Assembly (NCBI RefSeq): GCF_001425205.1
Contig: NZ_LMDW01000012.1
Location: 273,479 to 337,478 of the forward strand
Length of the DNA stretch: 64,000 nucleotides
Reading direction: 5' to 3'
Origin: Variovorax sp. Root411
GTDB lineage: Bacteria > Pseudomonadota > Gammaproteobacteria > Burkholderiales > Burkholderiaceae_C
The notes below the pieces were generated by a model, which had not been told where the DNA came from, ran no database searches, and saw only the letters and a program-made list of their open reading frames with translations. The first letter of the stretch is position 1. Each line of letters starts with the position of its first letter. This document shows positions 11,836 to 19,416 of this stretch, in pieces. A program made the translations under genes and the position numbers.

Positions 11836-13113
11836 TCAGCCGTTCTTCTCGGGCGTTTCGCCCCGTGCAGCCGCAAGCGCAGCCGCCGCGCGCAGCTTGT
11901 CCTTCTTGCTCGGCCGCTTGCCCTTGACGCCGCCGGTGCCCGACGCATCGACCACGGGCACCGCCACCTCCGTCGGCTCGAAGCCTTCGACACGCTCGCG
12001 CGGCAGGCTCAGTCCCTGGCGCTTCTCGATCAGCCGGAAGTGCGCCTCGGTCGACGCGCTCACGAAGCTGATCGCCAGTCCGCTCTCGCCCGCGCGGCCG
12101 GTACGGCCGATGCGGTGGATGTAGTCGGTCGGCGAGCGCGGCAGGTCGTAGTTGATGACCACGGGCAGCTGCGCGATGTCGATGCCGCGCGCCGCGAGGT
12201 CGGTGGCGATCACCACGTCCCAGCGGCTCTGCTTGAACTGCGAAAGGATGTCGGTGCGCGTGCCCTGGGCGATGTCGCCGTGGAAGGGCACGGCATAGAT
12301 GCCGTTCTTGTAGAGCTTCTCGGCCACGGTCTGCGCCGCATGCTGCGTGGCGACGAAGACCAGCACGCGGTCCCATTCGCCTTCGTGCTGCTTCAGCAGA
12401 TGGCGCAGCAGCTGCGTGCGGCGGATGGCGTCGACCTCGATCACGCGCTGCACGATGTTCGGTTCGGTGCCGGGCTCGCCCTGCACGTCGACGACGGCCG
12501 GGTCGCGCAGCATGCCGTCGGCCAGCGCCTGGATGGCGCTCGGGAAGGTGGCTGAGAACAGCAGGTTCTGGCGCTGCTTCGGCAGCAGCGCGAGGATGCG
12601 GCCGAGCTCTTCGGCAAAACCGAGGTCGAACAGGCGATCGGCCTCGTCAAGCACCAGCGTCGACACGGCATCGAGCTTCAGCGCGTTGTGGTCGCAGAGG
12701 TCGAGCAGCCGGCCCGGCGTGGCGACGACGATGTCGGCACCGCCGCGCAGGCCCATCATCTGCGGGTTGATCGACACGCCACCGAAGGCGACGACGATCT
12801 TCAGGCGTTCGGGCAGGTGCTGCGCCAGGCTGCGCATGGTTTCGCCGACCTGGGCCGCGAGCTCGCGCGTGGGCACGAGCACCAGCGCCCGCACGCGGCG
12901 CGAGCCCTGTGCGCGCTCGGCGCCCAGGCGCTGCAGCAGAGGCAGGGAAAATGCGGCGGTCTTGCCGGAGCCGGTCTGCGCCGAGCCCCGCACGTCGCGG
13001 CCTTGCAGAATCGCGGGGATGGCTGCGGCCTGAATAGCGGTCGGCGCGGCATAGCCGCTTTCGGCGGCAGCCTGCACGAGCGCGGGGGCCAGGCCCAGTG
13101 AGTCGAATGGCAT
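11836..13113 (-). CDS. DEAD-box ATP-dependent RNA helicase (RhlE-like)
   Basis: The protein (425 residues from ATG 13113; a GTG at 13125 would add four) carries all helicase motifs in order: Q-motif (PTAIQ), AQTGSGKT, PTREL, TPGRL, DEAD, SAT, ARGIDIAQL and HRIGRTGRAG. The C-terminal tail is short and lysine/alanine-rich, as in RhlE-type helicases of ribosome assembly and mRNA turnover. No Shine-Dalgarno sequence is visible before either start. The gene is divergent from the SUI1-like gene, with starts 35 bases apart, so their promoters overlap. Its place next to a translation-factor-like gene and an RNA-binding protein suggests a cold- or ribosome-related RNA function. Confidence 0.93.
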   Translation of the reverse strand: MPFDSLGLAPALVQAAAESGYAAPTAIQAAAIPAILQGRDVRGSAQTGSGKTAAFSLPLLQRLGAERAQGSRRVRALVLVPTRELAAQVGETMRSLAQHLPERLKIVVAFGGVSINPQMMGLRGGADIVVATPGRLLDLCDHNALKLDAVSTLVLDEADRLFDLGFAEELGRILALLPKQRQNLLFSATFPSAIQALADGMLRDPAVVDVQGEPGTEPNIVQRVIEVDAIRRTQLLRHLLKQHEGEWDRVLVFVATQHAAQTVAEKLYKNGIYAVPFHGDIAQGTRTDILSQFKQSRWDVVIATDLAARGIDIAQLPVVINYDLPRSPTDYIHRIGRTGRAGESGLAISFVSASTEAHFRLIEKRQGLSLPRERVEGFEPTEVAVPVVDASGTGGVKGKRPSKKDKLRAAAALAAARGETPEKNG

Positions 13114-13148
13114 GTAAGCAGACACAGAAGAGAAGAAAGACGGATCGG

Positions 13149-13532
13149 ATGTCGACGATGAAACAGCAGCGCAATCAGGCCGGCAGCGCCCTGGTGTACT
13201 CCACCGAGGCGGGCGGCCGCATGTGCCCCGGCTGTGGCGAGCCCATGGCCCGGTGCCGCTGCAAGGAGTTCCAGGCGCGCCCGCCGGCCACGGACGGCAT
13301 TGTCCGCGTAACGCACGAGACCAAGGGACGCAAGGGCAAGGGCGTGACCCTCGTCAAGGGCGTGGCGCTCGATGCGGCGGCACTGGCGGCGCTCGGCAAA
13401 CAGCTGAAAACGGCCTGCGGCTCGGGCGGCACGGTGAAGGACGGCGTGATCGAGATCCAGGGCGACCACCGCGAACTGGTGGTCGCGGCGCTGGCGAAGC
13501 AAGGCCACACGGTCAAGCGGGCGGGAGGCTGA
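13149..13532 (+). CDS. SUI1/eIF1-like translation initiation factor homologue (YciH family)
   Basis: The 127-residue protein has a basic N-terminus, a Cys-x2-Cys...Cys-x-Cys cluster (CPGCGEPMARCRC) and then the SUI1 fold: VRVTHETKGRKGKGVTLVKG, CGSGGTVKDGVIEIQGDH and GHTVKRAGG. Bacterial YciH proteins resemble eukaryotic eIF1 and have been linked to fidelity of start-codon selection and translation under stress. The start at ATG 13149 fits family length; ATG 13158 is an alternative. It is followed after six bases by the DUF3820 gene and is probably co-transcribed with it. Confidence 0.88.
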   Translation: MSTMKQQRNQAGSALVYSTEAGGRMCPGCGEPMARCRCKEFQARPPATDGIVRVTHETKGRKGKGVTLVKGVALDAAALAALGKQLKTACGSGGTVKDGVIEIQGDHRELVVAALAKQGHTVKRAGG

Positions 13533-13538
13533 GCACCG

Positions 13539-13775
13539 ATGCAACCCGAAGACCTGCAGCGCCTGGTGACGCTCCAAATGCCTTTCGGCAAGCACAAGGG
13601 CACGCTGATTGCCGATCTGCCCGGAAATTACCTGACCTGGTTTGCACGCGAGGGTTTTCCCTCAGGAGAAATCGGCCGACTGCTCGCGCTGATGCATGAA
13701 ATAGACCACAACGGGCTCTCCGGCCTGCTGAAACCGTTGCGAAACCGCCCGTCGGGCCGGGATGTTTCTCAATAA
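13539..13775 (+). CDS. DUF3820 family small protein
   Basis: This 78-residue soluble protein shows the DUF3820 pattern MPFGKHKGTLIADLPGNYLTWF followed by FPSGEIGRLLALMHEIDHNGL. The family is conserved in proteobacteria; its members have been described as a putative quorum-sensing-linked factor, and the molecular role is unknown. The ATG at 13539 has a GGAGG sequence at 13525-13529 inside the end of the SUI1-like gene, so the two are probably translated from one message. Confidence 0.85.
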   Translation: MQPEDLQRLVTLQMPFGKHKGTLIADLPGNYLTWFAREGFPSGEIGRLLALMHEIDHNGLSGLLKPLRNRPSGRDVSQ

Positions 13776-13806
13776 CACACGATTTCCCCACGTTTTTTGT
13801 AAATGG

Positions 13807-13823
13807 GGCGGGATAATCCCGCC
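13807..13823. promoter_or_regulatory. 17-bp palindrome upstream of the RRM gene
   Basis: GGCGGGAT at 13807-13814 and ATCCCGCC at 13816-13823 are exact complements around one central A. It lies in the 180-base gap between the DUF3820 stop and the RRM start. A GATAAT sequence at its centre may serve as a -10 element, so this could be an operator overlapping a promoter or a hairpin in the long leader. No convincing -35 was found. Confidence 0.35.
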
Positions 13824-13955
13824 TACGTGTCTGTGAGCTTGTCTCCCGTGCACGTAATTCGGTGATCGGTCAGTTTCGCGCCACAGCGCATTTTGTTTGT
13901 TGTGATTCTGGGACTCCATCGCTTTGTCTTGTTGGTTTGAATTAGGAGTCCCTCA

Positions 13956-14366
13956 ATGGGCAAGAAACTCTACGTAGGCAACCTCGCCTACTCCGTGCGT
14001 GACAACGATCTGGAACAAGCCTTCGGCGAGTTCGGCGCCATCGTCAGCGCCAAGGTCATGATGGAACGTGACACCGGCCGTTCGAAGGGCTTCGGCTTTG
14101 TCGAAATGGGTTCGGATGCCGAAGCACTGGCAGCCATCGAAGCCATGAACGGCCACTCGCTGCAGGGCCGCGCCCTGACGGTGAATGAAGCCCGTCCGAT
14201 GGAAGCCCGTCCCCCCCGCAGCGGTGGTGGCGGCGGCGGCTACGGTGGTGGCGGCGGCGGTGGTGGCTACGGCGGTGGTGGCGGCGGCTACGGCGGCGGT
14301 GGCGGTGGCCGCAGCGGTGGTGGCGGTGGCTACGGCGGCGGCGGCGGTGGTCGCGGCGGCTACTAA
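13956..14366 (+). CDS. Glycine-rich RRM RNA-binding protein
   Basis: The first 80 residues form one RNA-recognition motif with RNP2 (LYVGNL) and RNP1 (KGFGFVEM). The remaining 55 residues are a low-complexity tail of GGGGGGYGGGG-type repeats with a few Arg and Ser. This is the architecture of the cold-inducible Rbp proteins of cyanobacteria and betaproteobacteria, which bind single-stranded RNA. The start at 13956 has AGGAG at 13944-13948. The leader is long (about 180 bases after the previous gene), as is usual for cold-regulated messages, and a strong terminator follows the gene. Confidence 0.93.
   Translation: MGKKLYVGNLAYSVRDNDLEQAFGEFGAIVSAKVMMERDTGRSKGFGFVEMGSDAEALAAIEAMNGHSLQGRALTVNEARPMEARPPRSGGGGGGYGGGGGGGGYGGGGGGYGGGGGGRSGGGGGYGGGGGGRGGY
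14219..14364 (+). repeat. Low-complexity GGT/GGC tandem coding repeat
   Basis: This stretch is almost entirely glycine codons (GGT, GGC) punctuated by TAC. It encodes the Gly/Tyr-rich tail of the RRM protein. It is prone to slippage, so tail length may vary between strains and be a site of assembly error. Confidence 0.8.
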
Positions 14367-14400
14367 GCCCTTCCCTCCAGAGCCTTCGGGCTTCTGAACG

Positions 14401-14424
14401 AAAAGCTCCTTCGGGAGCTTTTTT
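14401..14424 (+). terminator. Intrinsic terminator of the RRM gene (UUCG tetraloop)
   Basis: AAAAGCTCC at 14401-14409 pairs perfectly with GGAGCTTTT at 14414-14422 across a TTCG loop, and the T-run continues to 14424. A smaller stem with the same loop (AGCC-TTCG-GGCT) lies just upstream at about 14382-14393, giving two tandem UUCG hairpins. Confidence 0.93.
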
Positions 14425-14529
14425 CGTTTCTGCGCCCGGCGCGGAGGCCTTGGTCAGCTCACCCTAATGAAAACCCGGTAAGCAATAGTCCGTACCGCCG
14501 CAGTCAGCCAACGGTCAGCCGCGCAGAAC

Positions 14530-14557
14530 GACCCTCACTCCTCCACACAAGAGGGTC
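14530..14557 (+). promoter_or_regulatory. Hairpin covering the ribosome-binding site of tctB
   Basis: GACCCTC at 14530-14536 is the exact complement of GAGGGTC at 14551-14557, with a 14-base loop. The right arm contains GAGGG, the best Shine-Dalgarno sequence for the ATG at 14563. If the stem forms in RNA it would hide the ribosome-binding site. Two copies of GTCAGCC lie a little further upstream. Confidence 0.45.
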
Positions 14558-14562
14558 GAGAG

Positions 14563-15051
14563 ATGCGTATCAAGAGTCAGGCGGACTTCTTCTCAGGAGT
14601 CATGTTCACCAGCGTGGGGGGAGCCTTTGCGATAGGCGCCACCACCTACACCATCGGCGATGGTGCCCGAATGGGGCCGGGTTACTTCCCGTTGATGCTC
14701 GGCATCCTGCTGGCCATCCTCGGCGCCATCATCATGTTCCAGGCGCTGGTGGTCGAAACCGCCACCGGCGACCCGATCGGCAAATGGGCCTGGAAGCCGC
14801 TGGCCTTCGTGCTCGGCGCCAACCTCGCCTTCGGCGTGCTGCTGGGCGGCCTGCCCAGCATCGGGCTGCCGGCCATGGGAATGATCATCGCGATCTACGC
14901 GCTCACGATCATCTCGAGCATGGCGGGCGAGCACTTCAAGCTGCGCGACGTGCTGGTTCTCTCGACCATCCTGGCGGCCGGCAGCTACGTGGCCTTCATC
15001 TGGGCGCTGAAGCTCCAGATCCAGGTCTGGCCTACTTTCATTTCGGGTTGA
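14563..15051 (+). CDS. tctB: Tripartite tricarboxylate transporter, small membrane subunit TctB
   Basis: The 162-residue protein has four hydrophobic segments and the TctB N-terminal pattern SQADFFSGVMFTSVGGAFAIGATTY followed by ARMGPGYFP. TctB is the small subunit of tripartite tricarboxylate transporters, which use ion gradients to import citrate-like or other carboxylates caught by a periplasmic TctC protein. tctA follows after 13 bases. No tctC gene is found on either side, although betaproteobacteria carry many unlinked copies. The gene is preceded by a hairpin over its ribosome-binding site. Confidence 0.92.
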   Translation: MRIKSQADFFSGVMFTSVGGAFAIGATTYTIGDGARMGPGYFPLMLGILLAILGAIIMFQALVVETATGDPIGKWAWKPLAFVLGANLAFGVLLGGLPSIGLPAMGMIIAIYALTIISSMAGEHFKLRDVLVLSTILAAGSYVAFIWALKLQIQVWPTFISG

Positions 15052-15064
15052 GGAGCGCATCGCC

Positions 15065-16495
15065 ATGGAACTGTTCCACAACCTCGCGACCGGCTTCGGC
15101 GTCGCGTTCACCTTCACCAACCTGCTGTACTGCCTGGTCGGCTGCATCCTTGGCACGCTGATCGGCGTGCTCCCCGGCATCGGCCCGGTCGCGACCATCG
15201 CGATGCTGCTGCCCGCCACGTACGCGCTGCCGCCCGTGTCGGCGCTGATCATGCTGGCCGGCATCTACTACGGCGCGCAGTACGGCGGCTCGACCACGGC
15301 CATCCTGGTGAACCTGCCCGGGGAGTCGTCCTCGGTGGTCACCTGTATCGACGGCTACCAGATGGCAAGGCAGGGCCGCGCAGGCCCGGCGCTCGCCGCG
15401 GCGGGCCTCGGCTCCTTCTTCGCGGGCTGCGTGGGTACGCTGATCCTGGCCGCCTTCGCGCCGCCGCTGACCGAACTGGCCTTCAAGTTCGGCCCAGCCG
15501 AATACTTCTCGCTGATGGTGCTGGGCCTGATCGGCGCCGTCGTGCTGGCCTCGGGCTCGCTGGTGAAAGCGGTGGCGATGATCGTGCTCGGCCTGCTGCT
15601 GGGCATCGTCGGCACCGACGTGAATTCGGGCGTTGCGCGCTACAGCTTCGACATTCCGGAGCTCACCGACGGCATCGGCTTCGTGGTGATCGCCATGGGC
15701 GTGTTCGGCTACGGCGAAATCATCGGCAACCTCTCTCAGCCCGACGACGAGCGCGAGGTGTTCACGCACAAGGTGAAAGGCCTGTGGCCCACCAAGGAAG
15801 ACTTCAAGCGCATGACGCCCGCGGTGCTGCGCGGCACGGCGCTGGGTTCGGCGCTGGGCATCCTGCCCGGCGGCGGCGCGCTGCTGGCGGCCTTCGCGGC
15901 CTATGCGCTGGAGAAGAAGATCAAGATGCGCCCCGGCGAAGTGCCCTTCGGCAAGGGCAACATCCGCGGCGTGGCTTCGCCCGAATCGGCCAACAACGCC
16001 GGTGCGCAAACCTCCTTCATCCCGCTGCTGACGCTGGGCATTCCGCCCAACGCGGTGATGGCGCTGATGGTGGGTGCGATGACGATCCACAACATCCAGC
16101 CCGTGCTGAACCTGCCGCTGATCGGCATGTGGATCAAGCTGCTGACGGTGCCCTACAAGTTCCTGTTCCCGGCGATCGTGCTGTTCTGCGCGATCGGCGT
16201 GTACTCGACCAACAACAACACCTTCGACATCTGGATGGTGGCGGCCTTCGGCTTCATCGGCTACCTGTTCCTGAAGCTGCGCACCGAGCCCGCGCCGCTG
16301 CTGCTGGGCTTCATCCTGGGCCCGATGATGGAAGAGAACCTGCGGCGCGCACTGCTGCTGTCGCGCGGCGCGTGGAGCGTGTTCGTCACGCGGCCGCTGT
16401 CGGCGGGGTTGCTGGTGGCCGCTGCGCTGCTGCTGGGCATCGTGCTACTGCCTGCGATCAAGGCAAAACGCGAAGAAGCGTTTGTAGAGGAATAA
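15065..16495 (+). CDS. tctA: Tripartite tricarboxylate transporter, large membrane subunit TctA
   Basis: This 476-residue protein has about a dozen membrane helices and the TctA hallmarks GxLIGVLPGIGPVATIAMLLP near the N-terminus, YYGAQYGGSTTAILVNLPGE, and GILPGGGALLAAFAAYALEKK in the middle. It forms the translocation channel with TctB. The substrate is not predictable, because specificity lies in the missing TctC partner. It ends 11 bases before the convergent chromate transporter gene; no terminator is visible between them. Confidence 0.93.
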   Translation: MELFHNLATGFGVAFTFTNLLYCLVGCILGTLIGVLPGIGPVATIAMLLPATYALPPVSALIMLAGIYYGAQYGGSTTAILVNLPGESSSVVTCIDGYQMARQGRAGPALAAAGLGSFFAGCVGTLILAAFAPPLTELAFKFGPAEYFSLMVLGLIGAVVLASGSLVKAVAMIVLGLLLGIVGTDVNSGVARYSFDIPELTDGIGFVVIAMGVFGYGEIIGNLSQPDDEREVFTHKVKGLWPTKEDFKRMTPAVLRGTALGSALGILPGGGALLAAFAAYALEKKIKMRPGEVPFGKGNIRGVASPESANNAGAQTSFIPLLTLGIPPNAVMALMVGAMTIHNIQPVLNLPLIGMWIKLLTVPYKFLFPAIVLFCAIGVYSTNNNTFDIWMVAAFGFIGYLFLKLRTEPAPLLLGFILGPMMEENLRRALLLSRGAWSVFVTRPLSAGLLVAAALLLGIVLLPAIKAKREEAFVEE

Positions 16496-16506
16496 GCTCG
16501 CCCGGG

Positions 16507-17871
16507 TCAGCGGTGGAGCAACGGCAGCAGCGCCTGCTGCCAGGCCAGCCCGAGCAGGGCCGCGCCCAGCACTACCGGGATCACCCCGGCCTTGAAGCGG
16601 AACAGCGCCACGGCGGCGATCAGCCCGATCGCCGCCGATGCCGCGTCGAAGCCGCCGCCCGCGCCCTTCGGCCACAGCACGTGCCAGGCGAAGAACACCG
16701 CGAGGTTGACGATCACGCCCACCACGGCTGCCGTGATGGCCGTCAGCGGTGCGGTGAGCTTCAGGTTGCCGTGCGTCGATTCGATGAACGGGCCGCCCAG
16801 CAAAATGAACAGGAACGACGGCAGGAAGGTGAAGAAGCTCACCACCGTCGCGGCCACCGCCCCCGCCAGGAACAGCGACTGCCCGCCGAACAGCGCCTGG
16901 TTCCAGCCGCCCACGAAGCCCACGAACGACACCACCATGATCAGCGGCCCCGGCGTGGTCTCGCCCAGCGCGAGCCCGTCGATCATCTGCGTGGCGCTGA
17001 GCCAGCCGTAGTGGTCGACCGCACCCTGGAACACGTAGGGCAGCACCGCGTAGGCGCCGCCGAAGGTCAGCAGCGCGGCCTTGGTGAAGAACCAGCCCAT
17101 CTGCGTGAGCGCGCCGTGCCAGCCGAACAGCGCCGCGAGGGCGCCGATGGCGACGAGCCACAGTGCGAGGAACACGCCCAGCACGCGCAAGAAGCGGCCC
17201 CAGCCGAAGCGCGCATGCGCGGGCGTCGGCGTGTCGTCGTCGATCAGCGCGGGGCCGATCGAAGCGGCCGCCGCTGCGTGAGCGCCGCCCGGCGCGAAGC
17301 GCTCTGGCGCCAACCGGCTGCCAAGGTAGCCGATGGCGCCCGCCACGAGCACGATCAGCGGAAACGGCACGCGCAACGCAAAGATCGCCACGAAGGCGGC
17401 CGCCGCAATCGCCCAGAGCCAGGCGTTCTTCAGCACCCTCGAGCCGATGCGCCAGGCCGCGAACAGCACGATGGCCGTCACCGCGGGCTTCACGCCATAG
17501 AGCAGCCCAGCCACCGCGGGCACCTGCCCGTAGGCCATGTAGACCCACGACAACGCGATCAGGATGAACAGCGACGGCGCCACGAACAGCCCTCCCGCCA
17601 CGATGCCGCCCCAGGTGCGGTGCATGAGCCAGCCGATGTAGGTCGCGAGCTGCTGGGCCTCGGGGCCGGGCAACACCATGCAGTAATTCAGCGCATGGAG
17701 GAATCGCTTCTCCGAGATCCAGCGGCGGCGCTCCACCAGTTCCTGGTGCATCAGCGCGATCTGCCCGGCAGGCCCGCCGAAGCTGATGAAGCCCAGCTTG
17801 AGCCAGTAGCCGAAGGCCTGCCAGAAACTGACGGGGACGGGCGGCTCGGCAGGCGCTTCGGGGGAGGACAT
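16507..17871 (-). CDS. chrA: Chromate transporter ChrA, two-domain form
   Basis: The 454-residue membrane protein contains two homologous CHR halves. The first has [22 protein letters not shown] and [20 protein letters not shown], and the second has [12 protein letters not shown] and [15 protein letters not shown]. Long-chain CHR proteins export chromate in exchange for other ions and confer resistance; some relatives move other oxyanions. The chosen ATG at 17871 fits the family N-terminus; a longer open frame upstream in phase is the neighbour's coding region read in another frame. The TauE/SafE gene lies 20 bases upstream, so the two are probably co-transcribed as an anion-export operon. 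Confidence 0.92.
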   Translation of the reverse strand: MSSPEAPAEPPVPVSFWQAFGYWLKLGFISFGGPAGQIALMHQELVERRRWISEKRFLHALNYCMVLPGPEAQQLATYIGWLMHRTWGGIVAGGLFVAPSLFILIALSWVYMAYGQVPAVAGLLYGVKPAVTAIVLFAAWRIGSRVLKNAWLWAIAAAAFVAIFALRVPFPLIVLVAGAIGYLGSRLAPERFAPGGAHAAAAASIGPALIDDDTPTPAHARFGWGRFLRVLGVFLALWLVAIGALAALFGWHGALTQMGWFFTKAALLTFGGAYAVLPYVFQGAVDHYGWLSATQMIDGLALGETTPGPLIMVVSFVGFVGGWNQALFGGQSLFLAGAVAATVVSFFTFLPSFLFILLGGPFIESTHGNLKLTAPLTAITAAVVGVIVNLAVFFAWHVLWPKGAGGGFDAASAAIGLIAAVALFRFKAGVIPVVLGAALLGLAWQQALLPLLHR

Positions 17872-17891
17872 CGGCTGACTTTCGTGTTTCG

Positions 17892-18650
17892 CTATTTCAG
17901 GAATGCGTCGTACGCGGTCTTCAGGATCAGCGCGCTCACCACCACGATGAACACCACCCGCACGAAGCCCGCCCCGTGCTTCAGTGCAACCCGCGTGCCG
18001 AGCAGGCTGCCTGCCACGTTGGCCACCGCCATCACCAGCCCGTAGTGCCACCAGACGTGGCCCTTGGCCGCCAGCAGGACCAGCGCCGCGGCGTTGGTCA
18101 GCGTGTTGATGATCTTGGCCGAGGCCGAGGCGTTGAGGAAGTCGTAGCCCATCCAGCGCACGAACAGGAACACCAGGAAGCTCCCCGCGCCCGGCCCGAA
18201 GAAGCCGTCGTACAGCCCGATCGACAGGCCGATGGTGCAGGCCGCCAGCGTCTCTGCCCGCCCCGAGAAGCGCGGCGCGTGCATCCGGCCCATGTCCTTG
18301 CGCGCCAGCGTGTAGAGCAGCACGCCCAGCAGGATGACCGGCAGCGCCCGGCGCAGGAAGTCGCCCGGGATTACCGTGACGCCCCAGGCGCCCAGCATGG
18401 AGCCGGCGAAACCGAGCACCGCGGCGGGCCAGAGGGCGCCCCAGCGCATCTGCACCCGCTGGCTGAACTGGGCCGCGGCGGCGGCCGTGCCCCAAATGGA
18501 CGCACTCTTGTTGGTGCCCAGCAGCGTTGCCGGCGTCGCGCCCGGGAACACGGCAAACAGCGCCGGCACCAGGATCAACCCGCCTCCGCCCACGATCGAA
18601 TCGACAAATCCCGCGAGCAGCGAGGCGCCCGTCACCACCAGCATTTCCAT
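17892..18650 (-). CDS. TauE/SafE family anion exporter
   Basis: The 252-residue integral membrane protein has eight or so helices and the family motifs [17 protein letters not shown] near the N-terminus and [13 protein letters not shown] in the second half. TauE/SafE proteins export sulfite, sulfoacetate or related organosulfur anions. Adjacent chrA suggests a shared role in oxyanion efflux; chromate and sulfate analogues often share regulation. An Arg/Cys-containing mini frame followed by an intrinsic terminator lies 120-190 bases upstream on the same strand and may control this operon. Confidence 0.9.
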   Translation of the reverse strand: MEMLVVTGASLLAGFVDSIVGGGGLILVPALFAVFPGATPATLLGTNKSASIWGTAAAAAQFSQRVQMRWGALWPAAVLGFAGSMLGAWGVTVIPGDFLRRALPVILLGVLLYTLARKDMGRMHAPRFSGRAETLAACTIGLSIGLYDGFFGPGAGSFLVFLFVRWMGYDFLNASASAKIINTLTNAAALVLLAAKGHVWWHYGLVMAVANVAGSLLGTRVALKHGAGFVRVVFIVVVSALILKTAYDAFLK

Positions 18651-18770
18651 GGCGGCGATTGTCTCACTCGGGGTGCTATCGAAAATATAGCTTCATGTGC
18701 TTGCGTGGCCTTCGCGGGAGGTCAATTTGGCATTGAAGAAAAACCCATCGGGCACGGCGTGCGGGGGCAT

Positions 18771-18798
18771 AAAAAAGGCGCCGACCAGCGGCGCCTTT
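18771..18798 (-). terminator. Intrinsic terminator or attenuator upstream of tauE/safE
   Basis: AAAGGCGCC at 18774-18782 and GGCGCCTTT at 18790-18798 form a perfect 9-bp stem with a seven-base loop. Read on the minus strand it is followed by six Ts (18776-18771), the pattern of a strong terminator. There is no ordinary gene on the minus strand just to its right. The transcript it stops is therefore either a short leader or small RNA, or read-through from the minus-strand block beyond 19417. Confidence 0.8.
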
Positions 18799-18803
18799 CA
18801 AAG

Positions 18804-18839
18804 TCAAACACGGCATCTCGTACGGAGCCTTGGAAGCAT
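18804..18839 (-). other. Possible 11-residue leader peptide MLPRLRTRCRV
   Basis: ATG at 18839 opens a 12-codon frame that stops at 18804, five bases before the terminator stem. Four of eleven residues are arginine, two of them in codons (AGG, AGA) that are rare in such a GC-rich genome, and one is cysteine. The geometry of short peptide, terminator and exporter operon resembles transcription attenuation. The ribosome-binding site is poor, however, and a TATAAA sequence just before the ATG could instead be the -10 of a small RNA. The frame may be fortuitous. Confidence 0.25.
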
Positions 18840-19094
18840 TTTTATAGTTGCTCGAGTTTGTCTCCTCGGACCCTCGGCAGCACGAGCAAGGCCCGTTCGC
18901 GAGTGCGCAGACTTTAGGGGGCGCACCGCCTCAGTGCATTGGGAATTACCCGCTTTGCCGGCCCGGAAAGTCCGATTCGCAAACCAAAGTGTTTCCGATG
19001 GTTAACGACGGCACAAATCATGCACGCGCGGTCAGGCCCCGATCTTGCACAGGATCAGGAAGAACCCGGGAGTCGCCCACCCGACGGAGGAAGC

Positions 19095-19394
19095 ATGCCA
19101 TCCATGTCCGAAAGCGAACGCATCGCCCTCGCCGCGCGCCTTCATGTGGCGCTTCGGCGAAAGCATGGGCGCGTGACCGACACCGAATGGATGGCTACCA
19201 ACGCCGAGTACGCGGCCGAGATCGTTCGCATGACGCGCGCGCATGCCGCAGACACCCGGGACGAGGAGCTCTACCAGCTCGCGATGCGGCTCGAGCAGGC
19301 GATGGAACCTTTGGCTCGGGCCAAGCGGCTGGCGGCGCGGCAGCCCGGCGGCGCTCTGCCCACGCCGGCTCGCCACGCGGACGGACTGGGCTGA
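19095..19394 (+). CDS. Small hypothetical protein
   Basis: The 99-residue product is soluble, mostly helical and rich in Ala, Arg and Glu, with the patterns ARLHVALRRKHGRVTDTEWM and EELYQLAMRLEQAMEPL. I do not recognise a family. The ATG at 19095 has a near-perfect GGAGG at 19086-19090, which supports real translation. Codon use matches its neighbours. It stands alone on the plus strand and ends 22 bases before the convergent thiamine-diphosphate enzyme gene. Confidence 0.6.
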   Translation: MPSMSESERIALAARLHVALRRKHGRVTDTEWMATNAEYAAEIVRMTRAHAADTRDEELYQLAMRLEQAMEPLARAKRLAARQPGGALPTPARHADGLG

Positions 19395-19416
19395 CGCCTT
19401 CCTGCTGCGGCGCTGT

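Larger units (their letters stand above)
18651..19094. other. Intergenic region between tauE/safE and a small hypothetical gene
   Basis: This 444-base gap holds the promoter side of the TauE/SafE-ChrA operon, the minus-strand terminator at 18771-18798 and the possible leader peptide at 18804-18839. The right half (about 18860-19080) holds no frame or structure I can support. It leads into the ribosome-binding site of the small gene at 19095. Confidence 0.6.

Noticed and set aside
14219..14364. A CRISPR-like or satellite repeat
   Set aside because: The repeat is in frame and codes for the Gly/Tyr tail of the RRM protein; there are no spacers.
16507..18495. A ChrA protein extended upstream to 662 residues, which would look like a fusion with the TauE/SafE gene
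   Set aside because: The extra N-terminal part is the TauE/SafE coding sequence read in another frame. A family-like start exists at 17871.
18860..19080. A possible structured RNA gene or tRNA in the gap right of the attenuator
   Set aside because: No cloverleaf, conserved RNA motif or terminator on the plus strand could be found by eye.
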